Shown: positions 7,823 through 16,785, counted from the first letter of the stretch. The stretch: 49,191 nt of DNA from Lachnospiraceae bacterium (GCA_016281555.1 JAEEIV010000080.1:1-49191); one strand, 5' to 3'. The notes: generated by a model from the sequence alone, not told the origin. Numbers and translations are program-made.

Positions 7823-8741
7823 AGTTAAAAACATTTACAAAAACTTTGGCGATTTGAAGGTGCTTCGGGGCGTTTCCACCCACGTTGAAAAAGGCGAAGT
7901 CATTTCGGTCATCGGCGCGTCCGGTTCCGGAAAGTCGACATTGCTCCGGTGCATGAACCTTTTGGAGACACCGACGTACGGAGAGGTCTGGATCGAGGGC
8001 AAACTGATGACGCCGGTCGACCCGTACCTGCATCCCGAGGTCATTGAGGCGTCCAAAACCTTTGCCTCGCTGAAGGCGAGCGGCATGGGCACGGAAGAAG
8101 CGATCGTGAAGATCAAGGCAGAAGACCTCCTGAAGGAAAAGCATTCCGCCGAAGGTCCGCTCTACAAGAAACTCATGAAGGAATTGTATGAGGCGAACCA
8201 CATCGACGTGAACGAAGGCCGCCGGAAGATGAGCATGGTGTTCCAGCAGTTCAACCTGTTCAATAACAAGACCGTGTTGGAGAACATCACGCTGGCGCCA
8301 ATCGAGACCGCGAAGTACCACCATGAGAAAGACATGAAGGCGATCAAGGAAAAGGTGGAAGATCAGGCAATGACCCTCTTAAAGCGGATCGGCCTCGAAG
8401 AAAAGGCACTGGTCTATCCCTCGACCCTTTCCGGAGGACAGAAGCAGCGGATCGCGATCGTCCGGTCGCTCGCGATGAATCCGGACGTCATGCTCTTCGA
8501 CGAACCGACGTCTGCGCTCGATCCGGAAATGATCGGCGAGGTGCTGGATCTCATGAAGGAACTTGCGGAAAGCGGCATGACGATGGTCATCGTCACCCAT
8601 GAAATGGGATTCTGCCGGGAAGTCTCCGACCGGGTGCTCTTCGTGGACGAAGGATACATCAAGGAAGAGGGAACGCCGGAACAGATCTTCAAGGCGCCAA
8701 AGAATCCCCGGCTTCAGGATTTCTTAAGCAAGGTACTGTAA
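7815..8741 (+). CDS. Polar amino-acid ABC transporter ATPase with ~60-residue insertion
   Basis: GlnQ/HisP-type ATPase, 308 residues, starting at GTG 7815 inside the permease gene. Walker A is GASGSGKS (34-41), the Q-loop is VFQQFNLF (142-149), the signature is LSGGQKQR (205-212), Walker B is VMLFDE (225-230), and the H-loop histidine is His262. All catalytic elements are intact. Unusually, Walker A and the Q-loop are about 100 residues apart instead of about 45. The extra residues, roughly 66-135, are charged and mostly helical in composition ([26 protein letters not shown]). The insertion lies in the arm region of the ATPase core and could contact the permease or act as a regulatory helix pair. 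A terminator (8751-8830) follows. Confidence 0.93.
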   Translation: MLEVKNIYKNFGDLKVLRGVSTHVEKGEVISVIGASGSGKSTLLRCMNLLETPTYGEVWIEGKLMTPVDPYLHPEVIEASKTFASLKASGMGTEEAIVKIKAEDLLKEKHSAEGPLYKKLMKELYEANHIDVNEGRRKMSMVFQQFNLFNNKTVLENITLAPIETAKYHHEKDMKAIKEKVEDQAMTLLKRIGLEEKALVYPSTLSGGQKQRIAIVRSLAMNPDVMLFDEPTSALDPEMIGEVLDLMKELAESGMTMVIVTHEMGFCREVSDRVLFVDEGYIKEEGTPEQIFKAPKNPRLQDFLSKVL

Positions 8742-8750
8742 TAACGGAAT

Positions 8751-8830
8751 GAGACGGCCGTTCGAACACCGGGCGACGATCCTCAATCAGGGTCGAAGCG
8801 CGATCGCATCGATCCGGCCGTCTCTTTTTT
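8751..8830 (+). terminator. Intrinsic terminator after the amino-acid ABC operon
   Basis: GAGACGGCCG (8751-8760) pairs with CGGCCGTCTC (8815-8824), followed by TTTTTT (8825-8830). The loop of about 54 bases is long but itself contains short complementary stretches. It separates the ABC operon from the M20 gene. Confidence 0.72.
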
Positions 8831-8863
8831 GATCGGAAAAAGTGTTTTTCGGAGGAACGGAAC

Positions 8864-10312
8864 ATGGATACAAAAACGATACTGGAGATGATCGATGAAA
8901 AGAAAGACCTGCTCCTCGAGATCTCGCATCAAATCTGGGCGTTTGCCGAGCTTTCCTTAAAAGAGGTAAAGTCGGCCGCACTTTACAAGGAAAAGCTGAA
9001 AGAGGCCGGTTTTTCGCTGCAGGAAGGCTATGCAGGCATTGACACGGCTTTTTCGGGCTCGTTTTCTTCGGGAAGCGGCAAACCGGTCATCGGCATTCTC
9101 GGGGAATTCGACGCATTGTCGGGTCTTTCCCAGAAGGCGGCGAGCACGGTGAAAGAGGAACTCGTGAAGAACGGCTCCGGCCACGGCTGCGGGCACAACA
9201 TGCTCGGCGCGGCGTCCTTCGGCGCGGCGCTCGTCGTGAAGAAATACCTCGAGGGAACGGGAGCAGACGGCACGGTGATCTTTTTCGGCTGTCCCGGCGA
9301 GGAAGGCGGGGCGGCGAAGGCGTTCATGGCGAGAGAGGGGCTCTGGAAGTCTCTGGACGCGGCATTGACCTGGCACCCCGGCCGGACGAATGAGGTGACC
9401 ACGGGCACGAACAATTCCTGCACTCAGGTCTTATACGAATTCAAAGGCGTCGCGGCGCATGCCGCGGGAAATCCCGAGAAAGGCCGCTCGGCACTCGATG
9501 CGGTAGAACTGATGAACACCGGCGTCAATTACCTCCGTGAGCACATGAAGACCGATTGCCGGATCCATTACGCCATGGTGGACGGCGGCGGTCTGTCGCC
9601 GAACGTCGTGCAGCCGCACGCCTCCGTGCTGTACATGGTGCGTTCCTGCAAGGTGAAGGACACGCTCGAACTTCAGAAACGCGTGGACGCCTGTGCCGAG
9701 GGCGCGGCGATCATGACCGGGACGACCTACGAGCGGATCTTCGTGGACGGGACGGCGAACACGGTGCCGAACACGACGCTCGAAAAACTGATCCACGAGT
9801 GCATGCAGGAGATCCCGCTGCCGGAATACACAGAGGAAGAGAAGGCGTTTGCCGCGGCGCTGGACGCGACCTGCCCGAAGAATGAGGACCTCCCGGGCCA
9901 TGGGGCCAGGTATGACGCTTCGATCCGGGAAACCGTGAAAACGCTTTCCGAAAACGGAACGAAATCTCTGAACGATTTCCTGATGCCGTTCTACAGCGGC
10001 AATGAATTCTCTCCGGGATCCACGGATGTCGGCGACGTCAGCCAGCAAACGCCGGCAGTGGAGTTCAACTCGGTCACGTTCACGGCGCATTCTCCGGGAC
10101 ATTCCTGGCAGAACGTGTCGTCCGGATGCTCCCCGATCGGGGACAAGGGAACGCTGTATGCCGCGAAAGTGCTGTCTTTGGCGGCGATCAGGCTGATTGA
10201 CAATTCGGAAATCATCCAAAAAGCGAAGGAAGAGTGGAAAAAGCGGACCGAAGAGGAGCCGTATCTCTGCCCGATCCCGGACGGTGTTCCTCCTTTTATC
10301 GTTGAAGAATGA
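8864..10312 (+). CDS. M20 family amidohydrolase/peptidase (AbgB-like)
   Basis: This 482-residue zinc-dependent amidohydrolase has the M20 metal ligands: GHGCGHNM (about 106-113), the catalytic and ligand glutamates in PGEEGG (about 144-149), the WHPG motif around 170, and a late HSPGHSWQ. The inserted dimerisation domain (about 190-310) contains AAHAAGNPEKGRSALDA. Overall length and the VDGGGLSPNVVQPHA stretch resemble the B subunit of p-aminobenzoyl-glutamate hydrolase and related N-acyl amino-acid hydrolases, which cleave amide bonds of N-acylated amino acids or small peptides. No AbgA partner is nearby. A GGAGG site precedes the start. The adjacent amino-acid ABC transporter and ArgR suggest use of an acylated amino acid or dipeptide; the exact substrate is not determined. 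Confidence 0.88.
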   Translation: MDTKTILEMIDEKKDLLLEISHQIWAFAELSLKEVKSAALYKEKLKEAGFSLQEGYAGIDTAFSGSFSSGSGKPVIGILGEFDALSGLSQKAASTVKEELVKNGSGHGCGHNMLGAASFGAALVVKKYLEGTGADGTVIFFGCPGEEGGAAKAFMAREGLWKSLDAALTWHPGRTNEVTTGTNNSCTQVLYEFKGVAAHAAGNPEKGRSALDAVELMNTGVNYLREHMKTDCRIHYAMVDGGGLSPNVVQPHASVLYMVRSCKVKDTLELQKRVDACAEGAAIMTGTTYERIFVDGTANTVPNTTLEKLIHECMQEIPLPEYTEEEKAFAAALDATCPKNEDLPGHGARYDASIRETVKTLSENGTKSLNDFLMPFYSGNEFSPGSTDVGDVSQQTPAVEFNSVTFTAHSPGHSWQNVSSGCSPIGDKGTLYAAKVLSLAAIRLIDNSEIIQKAKEEWKKRTEEEPYLCPIPDGVPPFIVEE

Positions 10313-10409
10313 ATAATCAGGGAGGATCTTTAGTAATATTGCAAACAAGACGGGAAAAACTGTCAATTTATCGGAATCAAACTATTTTACAAAAATCTAT
10401 GCTGAAAGG

Positions 10410-10438
10410 TTGTATTTTTGTACAGGTTATGCTATAAT
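10410..10438 (+). promoter_or_regulatory. Promoter for argR
   Basis: TTGTAT at 10410-10415 and TATAAT at 10433-10438, spacing 17, lie 58 bases upstream of the argR start. The surrounding 10313-10409 is A+T-rich with no gene. I could not identify an unambiguous ARG box here. Confidence 0.7.
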
Positions 10439-10495
10439 TCGTCTCGTTTGGACGTTGGCAAAAAATTGACTAACCGGGAATAATGAGGTACTGCC

Positions 10496-10978
10496 ATGGC
10501 GAAGAAAGCATACGCAGGAAACGAGAAAAATATCAGGACCGTGCGCTTTAAGGAGATCAAGAGACTGATTTCCGAAGAGTCCATCGGAACGCAGCAGGAG
10601 CTTTTGAAAAGGCTTCACGAAGAAGGATATGACGTCACACAGGGCACGATCTCGAGGGACATCCGGGATCTGAAACTGGTGAAGGTGGCGACGCAGGGCG
10701 GCGGTTATCACTACGAAACGGCGAAAACCACGCAGGAAAACGCGATGTCCGATCAGTTTTATTCCCTGTTCCGTTCTTCCGTGGTGAAGATGGAGAGCGC
10801 ATTGAATCAGGTCGTGATCCGCTGCTACAACGGCATGGCAAGCGCAGTCTGCGCGGCCATGGACACGCTTGAATGGGACGGCCTGCTCGGAACGCTCGCG
10901 GGCGAAGACACGATCCTGGTGATCATGAAATCCGAAGCACAGGCGGAAAAACTGGTCCGTACGCTCCGGGAGATCTGA
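10496..10978 (+). CDS. argR: Arginine repressor ArgR
   Basis: At 160 residues this matches the usual ArgR/AhrC length. The N-terminal winged helix (about 15-75) contains the DNA-recognition segment QGTISRDIRDL (49-59). The C-terminal oligomerisation and arginine-binding domain carries GTLAGEDTI (132-140), where the acidic residues bind arginine and hold the hexamer. With arginine bound, it represses biosynthetic genes and can activate catabolic ones. The N-terminal extension of about 12 residues is slightly long. It has its own promoter (10410-10438) and ends at a bidirectional terminator shared with the convergent phosphatase gene. Its target genes may include the ABC transporter or M20 gene upstream, but no operator is visible to prove it. 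Confidence 0.95.
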   Translation: MAKKAYAGNEKNIRTVRFKEIKRLISEESIGTQQELLKRLHEEGYDVTQGTISRDIRDLKLVKVATQGGGYHYETAKTTQENAMSDQFYSLFRSSVVKMESALNQVVIRCYNGMASAVCAAMDTLEWDGLLGTLAGEDTILVIMKSEAQAEKLVRTLREI

Positions 10979-11015
10979 ACGGTCTGCTCCGGGTCGATGA
11001 AGAAAAAAGGGAAAG

Positions 11016-11050
11016 AAAAAAGCGCAGCCGCTTTACCGGTTGCGCTTTTT
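11016..11050. terminator. Bidirectional intrinsic terminator between convergent genes
   Basis: AAAAAGCGCAGCCG (11016-11029) pairs with CGGTTGCGCTTTTT (11037-11050) with one G-T pair and a seven-base loop. T-runs occur on both strands. It ends argR on the + strand, and its stem includes the stop codon and last codons of the phosphatase gene on the - strand. Confidence 0.88.
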
Positions 11051-11587
11051 GATTGCCTCGACGACCGTGAGATTCGGTACCCTGAACCGCGGCGTATTGC
11101 TCAGTCGATAGCCGCATTTCTTCAGTACGTGACAGGTTGCGCGAAGGAAGAATCCGTGCATGACGACGACCGCGTCGTTCGTCTGCTTTTCGAGGAACCG
11201 GATGAGCTCCTCGGCACGGCAGAACGTTGCCTTCCGGCGTTCCTCCTGACGCTTCGAGGGGAGATACCATTGCAGGCGTCCGCGCAGGTTCATGTAGCCG
11301 CGGCGGTGCCGGCGGTACGAATCCTTGTAGGATTTCAGCGGCACTTCGTCGGCAAGAGAGTCGATGATCTCGAAATCGTCGACGCCGAGGAACTGTTTCG
11401 CGGTTTCCTGCGTGCGTTTGTACCCCGTGACGAAGACTTTCGCGTCGTCTGAAATCTCATAATGATCCTTGATCGGATAGATGTCGCAGTAATCGTAGCG
11501 CTCCCACGCGTCGTCATATTCTTCCGACGTGTAGCGCTTCCTCCAATCCATATTTACTTTTCCGTGTCTAATCAACGTAATTTTCAT
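11033..11587 (-). CDS. Histidine phosphatase superfamily protein
   Basis: This 184-residue protein starts at the ATG giving MKITLIRHGK; a GTG 18 bases upstream is a possible alternative, and neither has a strong ribosome binding site. The catalytic core of the phosphoglycerate-mutase-like superfamily is complete: RHG with the phospho-accepting His8, Arg58 in YKRTQETA, an acidic residue near Glu81, and the second histidine in VVMHGFFLRA (His144). The small size and the absence of the extra mutase segments favour a phosphatase over a mutase. The substrate may be a sugar phosphate, nucleotide or phosphoprotein. The gene is convergent with argR, and its final codons lie in the shared terminator. 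Confidence 0.85.
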   Translation of the reverse strand: MKITLIRHGKVNMDWRKRYTSEEYDDAWERYDYCDIYPIKDHYEISDDAKVFVTGYKRTQETAKQFLGVDDFEIIDSLADEVPLKSYKDSYRRHRRGYMNLRGRLQWYLPSKRQEERRKATFCRAEELIRFLEKQTNDAVVVMHGFFLRATCHVLKKCGYRLSNTPRFRVPNLTVVEAIKKRNR

Positions 11588-11708
11588 GATCGATAAGGAT
11601 ACCACAAAAAAGACGATTTGTCAAATCCGCTGCCGCGCTTGTCTTTTCCGGCGGCCGGAAGTATAATTAAAGTACGGGGTTCCGAAAACCTGACAGGAGG
11701 TGAGGACA

Positions 11709-12350
11709 ATGATGCTGACGAGAGAAGACGCGATCGAATACGCGATGACGTTTCCCGGCGCGTACGTGGACACGCCGTTCCATGACCCGAACTGGCAGCT
11801 GGTCCGCGTGAGGGACATCAAAAAAGCGTTCGTGCTCGTTTACGAGCGGAACGGCCGGATCTCGCTGAACGTCAAGATGGATCCGGCGAAGGCCGTGTTT
11901 CTCAGGCAGACGTTTTCGTCCGTATTGCCCGCATATCACCAGAACAAAGAGCATTGGAGCACGATCGTGCTGGACGGAAGCGTGCCGGACCGTGACGTGA
12001 AGCTCATGATCGCCGAAAGCTACGATCTCGTGACCGACAGCCCGGCGAAGCGGATCTACGAAGCGGTGAAGCTGATCCCGGCCGGAAAAGTCGCGACCTA
12101 CGGACAGATCGCGGCGCTTGCCGGCGAACCGAAAATGGCCCGCGCGGTCGGAAACGCGCTTCATAAGAATCCGGATCCCGACAGGATCCCGTGCTTTCGC
12201 GTCGTGAACGCTTCCGGCGAATTGTCCGGAAACTTCGCGTTCGGCGGACCCGGCAGGCAGGAAGCGCTTTTGAAAGCGGACGGCGTCGAAGTGAAAGACG
12301 GAAAAGTGGACCTTGAGCGGTTCCAGTGGAAAGCGGAAAATAGGAATTGA
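11709..12350 (+). CDS. MmcQ/YjbR domain fused to MGMT-like (alkyltransferase-like) domain
   Basis: I start at ATG 11709, eight bases after AGGAGG. The 213-residue protein has two parts. Residues 1-~110 resemble the MmcQ/YjbR fold (FPGAYVDTPFHDPNWQLVRV, SLNVKMDP), found in small DNA-binding-like proteins. Residues ~112-210 are an MGMT C-terminal domain: AGKVATYGQIAALAG, the arginine-finger-like ARAVGNALHKN, and the active-site strand IPCFRVV (160-166). The alkyl-accepting cysteine is kept (Cys162), but the usual PCHR is PCFR, so the histidine that helps activate the cysteine is missing. It could be a real O6-alkylguanine transferase with altered chemistry or an alkyl-base sensor. No Ada partner is nearby. 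Confidence 0.85.
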   Translation: MMLTREDAIEYAMTFPGAYVDTPFHDPNWQLVRVRDIKKAFVLVYERNGRISLNVKMDPAKAVFLRQTFSSVLPAYHQNKEHWSTIVLDGSVPDRDVKLMIAESYDLVTDSPAKRIYEAVKLIPAGKVATYGQIAALAGEPKMARAVGNALHKNPDPDRIPCFRVVNASGELSGNFAFGGPGRQEALLKADGVEVKDGKVDLERFQWKAENRN

Positions 12351-12376
12351 AAAAGTACCTGCTTTGGTGATATACT
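12347..12376 (+). promoter_or_regulatory. Promoter for the nitrilase-GDPD gene
   Basis: TTGAAA (12347-12352) and TATACT (12371-12376) are separated by 18 bases. The -35 element overlaps the stop codon of the YjbR-MGMT gene, and the -10 is about 47 bases before the next start. Confidence 0.6.
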
Positions 12377-12422
12377 ATCTTATTATTTTTCGCATGCAGT
12401 CCATGCGATCTCGGAGGAGCAG

Positions 12423-14108
12423 ATGAAAGTTGCGCTGATTCAACCGGAATATTCGTTTCAGGAAGCGGATGCAGACCGTTGTTTTGAAGGCTTGCTCCGG
12501 TGGATCGATTCCCTGGATGAAAGCTACGACCTGGTCGTATTGCCGGAGTATTCGGACGTCCCGGTGGCGGTCAGAGGGGCGGAGAAGTTCCTTGCTGCCG
12601 TAGAAAAGTACAATGCGCTGATCCTCCGGAAAGCGGAAGAAACCGCGAAACGCTGTCATGCGATGGTCTTCGTCAATGCCGCTTACAAAGCAGAAGACGG
12701 ATGGCGGAACACGACGCACGCCCTTGACCGGGACGGAAATACGGTCGGGCGCTTCTTCAAGTCTCATCCCGCGCCGAGCGAGGAAAAGACCGCGAGGGCA
12801 TTGCCGGGCGGACTTGACGTCAGTTACAGTTACGAGTATTCGCCGGTCACGACCGTCGAAATGGAAGGCATCCGTTTCGCGTTTCTGACCTGCTACGATT
12901 TTTACATGTACGAGATCTTCCCGATGATCGCCCGGGAAAAGCCGGACGTCATCATCGGCTGCTCGCATCAGCGCACCGACACGCACAATGCCCTGGACGT
13001 GATCGGACGGTTCGTGTCGTATCAGACCAATGCCTACCTCCTCCGGTCCTCCGTATCGCTCGGCGCAGATTCGGAAGTCGGCGGCTGCAGCATGGCCGTG
13101 TCGCCGAAGGGAGAGATGCTGCTCGACATGAAGAACGACGTCGGCGTCGGCACGGTCGAGATCGATCCGAAGGAAAAGTACTGGAAGCCGGCGGGATTCG
13201 GCGGAAAGCTGAAGTCCCATCCGGAATACATTGAAGACGGCAGGAGACCGTGGCTCTACCGTTCGGCGGGACCGATGATGGTGCCGGACAATGAAAAGAT
13301 GCCTTATCCCCGGCTTTGCGCGCACCGCGGATTCAGCGCCGTTGCGCCGGAGAACAGCATGCCCGCCTACGGCGCTGCCGTATCGCTCGGCGCCGAAGAG
13401 ATCGAATTCGATCTGCGCCTTACGAAGGATAAAGTGATCGTGTCCTGCCACGATGCCAGACTGGACCGGATCTCGAACGGATCCGGCCTCGTATCCGACT
13501 ACACGTACGAGGAACTGCAGGCCTTCGATTTCGGCGTCAAGTTCGGGGAATCCTTCCGGGGCTTAAAGATCCTGACGTTCGAGGAGATCCTCCGGCAGTT
13601 TTCCGGCATGGTCGTCATGAACATCCACGTGAAGTTCTGGGACGGCCGGCCGGATGCGATGTACGAGGAGATCGCCTCTCTCCTCCGGCAGTACGGCGCG
13701 GAGAAGCATTGCTACATGATGAGCGCGAATACCGAGGCGCTGCTTCAGTTCCGGGAGATCGCTCCCGAGATCGAGGTCTGCTTAGGGATCACCGGGCATG
13801 AGTCGGACATCGTGGACGTCGCGATCGAAAACCGTTTTCCGCGGCTCCAGTTTTTCGTGCCGGCGGGACATACCCTCGACGAGATCTACTCGAAAGAAAA
13901 ACTCGACAAGGCCCATGCGAACGGGATCATCTGCAATTTCTGCCAGGCCGATACCGAAGAATTCGCATTGCAGCTCATTGAGGACGGCGTCGACGTCGTC
14001 ATGACCAATGAATACGGGCGGATCTCCGCCGCGGTGGACCAGGCGTACCCCGGACTTCGCTATCATTCAAAAACGAGAAAAAGCCTGAACGTGAAAGGCA
14101 AGGAATAA
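12423..14108 (+). CDS. Carbon-nitrogen hydrolase fused to glycerophosphodiester phosphodiesterase
   Basis: One 561-residue chain carries two enzymes. Residues 1-~275 are a nitrilase-superfamily amidase with its full triad: Glu42 (LPEYS), Lys113 (FFKSHPAP) and Cys157 (LTCYDFYMYE). Residues ~297-550 are a GDPD barrel: HRG (301-303), PEN with Glu310, the metal-binding EFD (328-330), and the SCHD histidine (343). GDPDs cut glycerophosphodiesters to glycerol-3-phosphate and an alcohol; nitrilases cut amides. A bifunctional enzyme acting on an amide-containing head group such as an N-acyl-ethanolamine phosphodiester would explain the fusion, but that is inference. No signal peptide, so cytosolic. 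It has its own promoter and lies 22 bases upstream of an acyl-CoA synthetase, which could activate a released fatty acid. Confidence 0.92.
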   Translation: MKVALIQPEYSFQEADADRCFEGLLRWIDSLDESYDLVVLPEYSDVPVAVRGAEKFLAAVEKYNALILRKAEETAKRCHAMVFVNAAYKAEDGWRNTTHALDRDGNTVGRFFKSHPAPSEEKTARALPGGLDVSYSYEYSPVTTVEMEGIRFAFLTCYDFYMYEIFPMIAREKPDVIIGCSHQRTDTHNALDVIGRFVSYQTNAYLLRSSVSLGADSEVGGCSMAVSPKGEMLLDMKNDVGVGTVEIDPKEKYWKPAGFGGKLKSHPEYIEDGRRPWLYRSAGPMMVPDNEKMPYPRLCAHRGFSAVAPENSMPAYGAAVSLGAEEIEFDLRLTKDKVIVSCHDARLDRISNGSGLVSDYTYEELQAFDFGVKFGESFRGLKILTFEEILRQFSGMVVMNIHVKFWDGRPDAMYEEIASLLRQYGAEKHCYMMSANTEALLQFREIAPEIEVCLGITGHESDIVDVAIENRFPRLQFFVPAGHTLDEIYSKEKLDKAHANGIICNFCQADTEEFALQLIEDGVDVVMTNEYGRISAAVDQAYPGLRYHSKTRKSLNVKGKE

Positions 14109-14130
14109 AAAGAAATCAGAGGAAGAGACA

Positions 14131-15783
14131 ATGCCGATTACCGATTTTTTGGAGAAAAACGCGAAACTGTATCCGAACGACGTGGCGCTCGTGGAAGTGA
14201 ATCCCGCGAATCAGCCCGCGAAGAACGTGACATGGCGGGAATTCAGCCTGATCGAGCCCGCGCACCGGTCGGAAGCATACCGCCGGACGTTGACGTGGAA
14301 GGAATTCGACGTTCAAGCGAACCGCTTCGCGAACCTGCTCTTTACGCGGGAGATCAAAAAGGGCGACAAGGTCGCCGTACTTTTGATGAACAGTCTGGAA
14401 TGGCTGCCGATCTACTTCGGCGTTCTGAAGACCGGCGCCGTCGTCGTGCCGATGAACTACCGGTATTCGGCAGACGAGATCCAGTACTGCGCGGACCTCG
14501 CGGACGTCAGGATGCTCGTGTTCGGGCCGGAATTCACCGAGCGCGTGAACGCCGTGAAGAGTAAGATGCGGAAGATCGACGACTATTTCTTCGTCGGCGA
14601 ACCGGAGGACACGCCGGATTTCGCACATAACTACGAAGCGATCGTGAAATATTGCTCGAGCACGGTCCCGGCCGTCGAACTCACCGACGACGATGAGGCC
14701 GCAATCTACTTCTCCTCCGGCACGACGGGCTTCCCGAAGGCGATCCTGCACCCGCACCGCTCGCTCGTTTCGGCGGCGCTCACCGAGCAGCACCATCATC
14801 GTCAGGTCAAAAACGACGTGTTCTTACTGATCCCGCCGCTCTACCATACCGGCGCGAAGATGCATTGGTTCGGTTCCCTCGTTTCCGGGAGCCGTGCAGT
14901 GATTTTGCGCGGTGTGACCCCGGAATGGGTCCTCGAAACGGCGTCCAATGAGCAGGCGACGATCGTCTGGCTCCTCGTTCCGTGGGCACAGGACATCCTG
15001 GATGCGATCGACCGTGGCGACTTGAATCTTTCCGATTACCATCTCGATCAGTGGCGGCTCATGCACATCGGCGCACAGCCCGTGCCGAGGGCACTCATCA
15101 AGCGCTGGAAGGAGACTTTCCCGCACCACGAATACGACACGAACTACGGTCTGTCTGAGTCCACCGGCCCCGGCTGCGTGCACCTCGGCACCGAAAACAT
15201 TGACAAAGTCGGCGCCATCGGCAAGGCCGGTTATCTCTGGGAGACGAAGATCGTCGACGAGAACGGCAATGACGTCAAGCCCGGCGAAGTCGGCGAACTT
15301 GCGGTCAAGGGTCCCGGCGTCATGCGCTGCTATTACAAGAACCCGGATGCGACGAACGAAGTGCTGAAGGGCGAATGGCTCATGACCGGCGACATGGCGA
15401 AGGAAGACGCAGAAGGCTTCATTTACCTCGTGGACCGGAAGAAGGACGTCATCATCACCGGCGGTGAAAACCTGTATCCCGTGCAGATCGAGGATTTCCT
15501 CCGCGCCAATGAAAAGATCAAGGACGTGGCGGTCATCGGCCTGCCGGATCCGAGACTCGGCGAGATCGCGGCGGCGATCATCGAAGTGAAGGAAGGGATG
15601 ACGTTAAGCGAAGAGGAAGCGAGAGAGTATTGCCAGACGCTGCCGAAGTACAAGCGCCCGCGGAAATACATCTTCGCAGAGGTGCCGCGAAACGCCACCG
15701 GCAAGATCGAGAAGCCGAAGCTTCGCGTCATGTACGGCGGCGACAAGCTCGTCGCGGCGGAAACGGAAGATTACGGGAAATAA
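14131..15783 (+). CDS. AMP-dependent acyl-CoA synthetase
   Basis: This 550-residue adenylate-forming enzyme has the P-loop-like motif YFSSGTTGFPKA (about 193-204), the adenine motif NYGLSEST (about 337-344), the hinge DRKKDVIITGGENLYP (about 435-450), and the C-terminal catalytic lysine in NATGKIEKPKL. It activates a carboxylic acid with ATP and joins it to CoA. The architecture is that of medium/long-chain fatty-acid CoA ligases, though aryl acids are possible. It lies 22 bases after the nitrilase-GDPD gene with a good ribosome binding site, so they are probably one operon, consistent with handling an acyl chain released from a lipid amide. The LysR gene converges on it from the other side. 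Confidence 0.9.
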   Translation: MPITDFLEKNAKLYPNDVALVEVNPANQPAKNVTWREFSLIEPAHRSEAYRRTLTWKEFDVQANRFANLLFTREIKKGDKVAVLLMNSLEWLPIYFGVLKTGAVVVPMNYRYSADEIQYCADLADVRMLVFGPEFTERVNAVKSKMRKIDDYFFVGEPEDTPDFAHNYEAIVKYCSSTVPAVELTDDDEAAIYFSSGTTGFPKAILHPHRSLVSAALTEQHHHRQVKNDVFLLIPPLYHTGAKMHWFGSLVSGSRAVILRGVTPEWVLETASNEQATIVWLLVPWAQDILDAIDRGDLNLSDYHLDQWRLMHIGAQPVPRALIKRWKETFPHHEYDTNYGLSESTGPGCVHLGTENIDKVGAIGKAGYLWETKIVDENGNDVKPGEVGELAVKGPGVMRCYYKNPDATNEVLKGEWLMTGDMAKEDAEGFIYLVDRKKDVIITGGENLYPVQIEDFLRANEKIKDVAVIGLPDPRLGEIAAAIIEVKEGMTLSEEEAREYCQTLPKYKRPRKYIFAEVPRNATGKIEKPKLRVMYGGDKLVAAETEDYGK

Positions 15784-15798
15784 TCAGGCGGCAGTGCG

Positions 15799-16653
15799 TC
15801 AGTGTTCGATCTCGTTCCAGACTTTGAGGAAATCGATGTAACTCCGCACGTTGCCGTAATAGTCTTTTTTCTGGTAGTAGGCGCAGACGTTGTAATGGAT
15901 GTCCAGGTCCGTGACGTTGAGCGGCACGATATTGGTGGTATGCTCGTTATCGTAGTGAAGACCGAGCCCGACGCCTACGCCGGAAGCGATCAGTTTTTCG
16001 AAGCATTCGACATCACTCGAGACCGCCGCGACGCGGAGAGTGAAGCCGGCTTTCTTCGCGGCGTCGAGCAACCGCATGTGTGAAAACCCTCTGATCTTCG
16101 TGAGCACGAAGTCACGGTTTTTGAGATCCTTGAACGTCAGGACCCGTCCGACGAGGGGATCGTCCGCAGCGGCCTTGATCACCATCTTTTTCTGCTCGAA
16201 AACCATCTGTTCAAAGCCGGGATAGTTTTTGTTTTCGGAGTCAATGATGATGTCGAAGTCTTCAAACCGTTCATTGGCGTATTCCATGACAAACTCATAG
16301 TGCACGTTGGGATGCATCTTGGTGAAGGCGACCGTGATGTCGATCATCTGCCGGCGGATGCCCCGGATGAGCAGACGGATCACCCGGGTGTCCTGAACGG
16401 CATTGGACAGTTCCGTCACCGTTTCATCGAGATCCGCAATGAGCGGAGACAGGGTGCTGTACAGCCGGATGCCTGCCACGCTTAAGTGGATCCGGTTTGC
16501 AGAACGTTCAAATAACGACGTTCCGAGTTCGTTCTCCAGCCGCCTGATCGAGGCGGAGACCGAAGTGGTCGGGACGTTGTATTTTTTTGCCGTGCGGGTG
16601 AAATTCTCGTTTCGCGCACTGTCTAAGAAATAGCGGAGTTGAAGTAATTCCAT
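15799..16653 (-). CDS. LysR family transcriptional regulator
   Basis: This 284-residue protein opens with the LysR-type helix-turn-helix (MELLQLRYFLDSARNENFTR, then the recognition helix TTSVSASIRRLENELG). The effector-binding domain (about 90-284) folds like a periplasmic binding protein; the hydrophobic VRVAAVSSDVE and ASGVGVGLG stretches are typical. A GGGGAGG site precedes the start. It is transcribed away from the NhaC-type antiporter gene, the usual LysR arrangement, and the shared intergenic region has a T-N11-A-like dyad (16786-16802) overlapping the antiporter promoter. The likely target is therefore the antiporter gene and possibly the ior cluster behind it. The inducer is unknown. 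Confidence 0.92.
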   Translation of the reverse strand: MELLQLRYFLDSARNENFTRTAKKYNVPTTSVSASIRRLENELGTSLFERSANRIHLSVAGIRLYSTLSPLIADLDETVTELSNAVQDTRVIRLLIRGIRRQMIDITVAFTKMHPNVHYEFVMEYANERFEDFDIIIDSENKNYPGFEQMVFEQKKMVIKAAADDPLVGRVLTFKDLKNRDFVLTKIRGFSHMRLLDAAKKAGFTLRVAAVSSDVECFEKLIASGVGVGLGLHYDNEHTTNIVPLNVTDLDIHYNVCAYYQKKDYYGNVRSYIDFLKVWNEIEH

Positions 16654-16785
16654 CGGAGTTCCTCCCCGTTGTGATGCCTTCAGTTTACCACATCTTCAAA
16701 GTGAAAGCAAGAACGGTTTTTCTGATATTCGGGAATAAGGCACTCATCAGCGCCGTTTTATTACATCGAATATGTTGGGGTCGCT

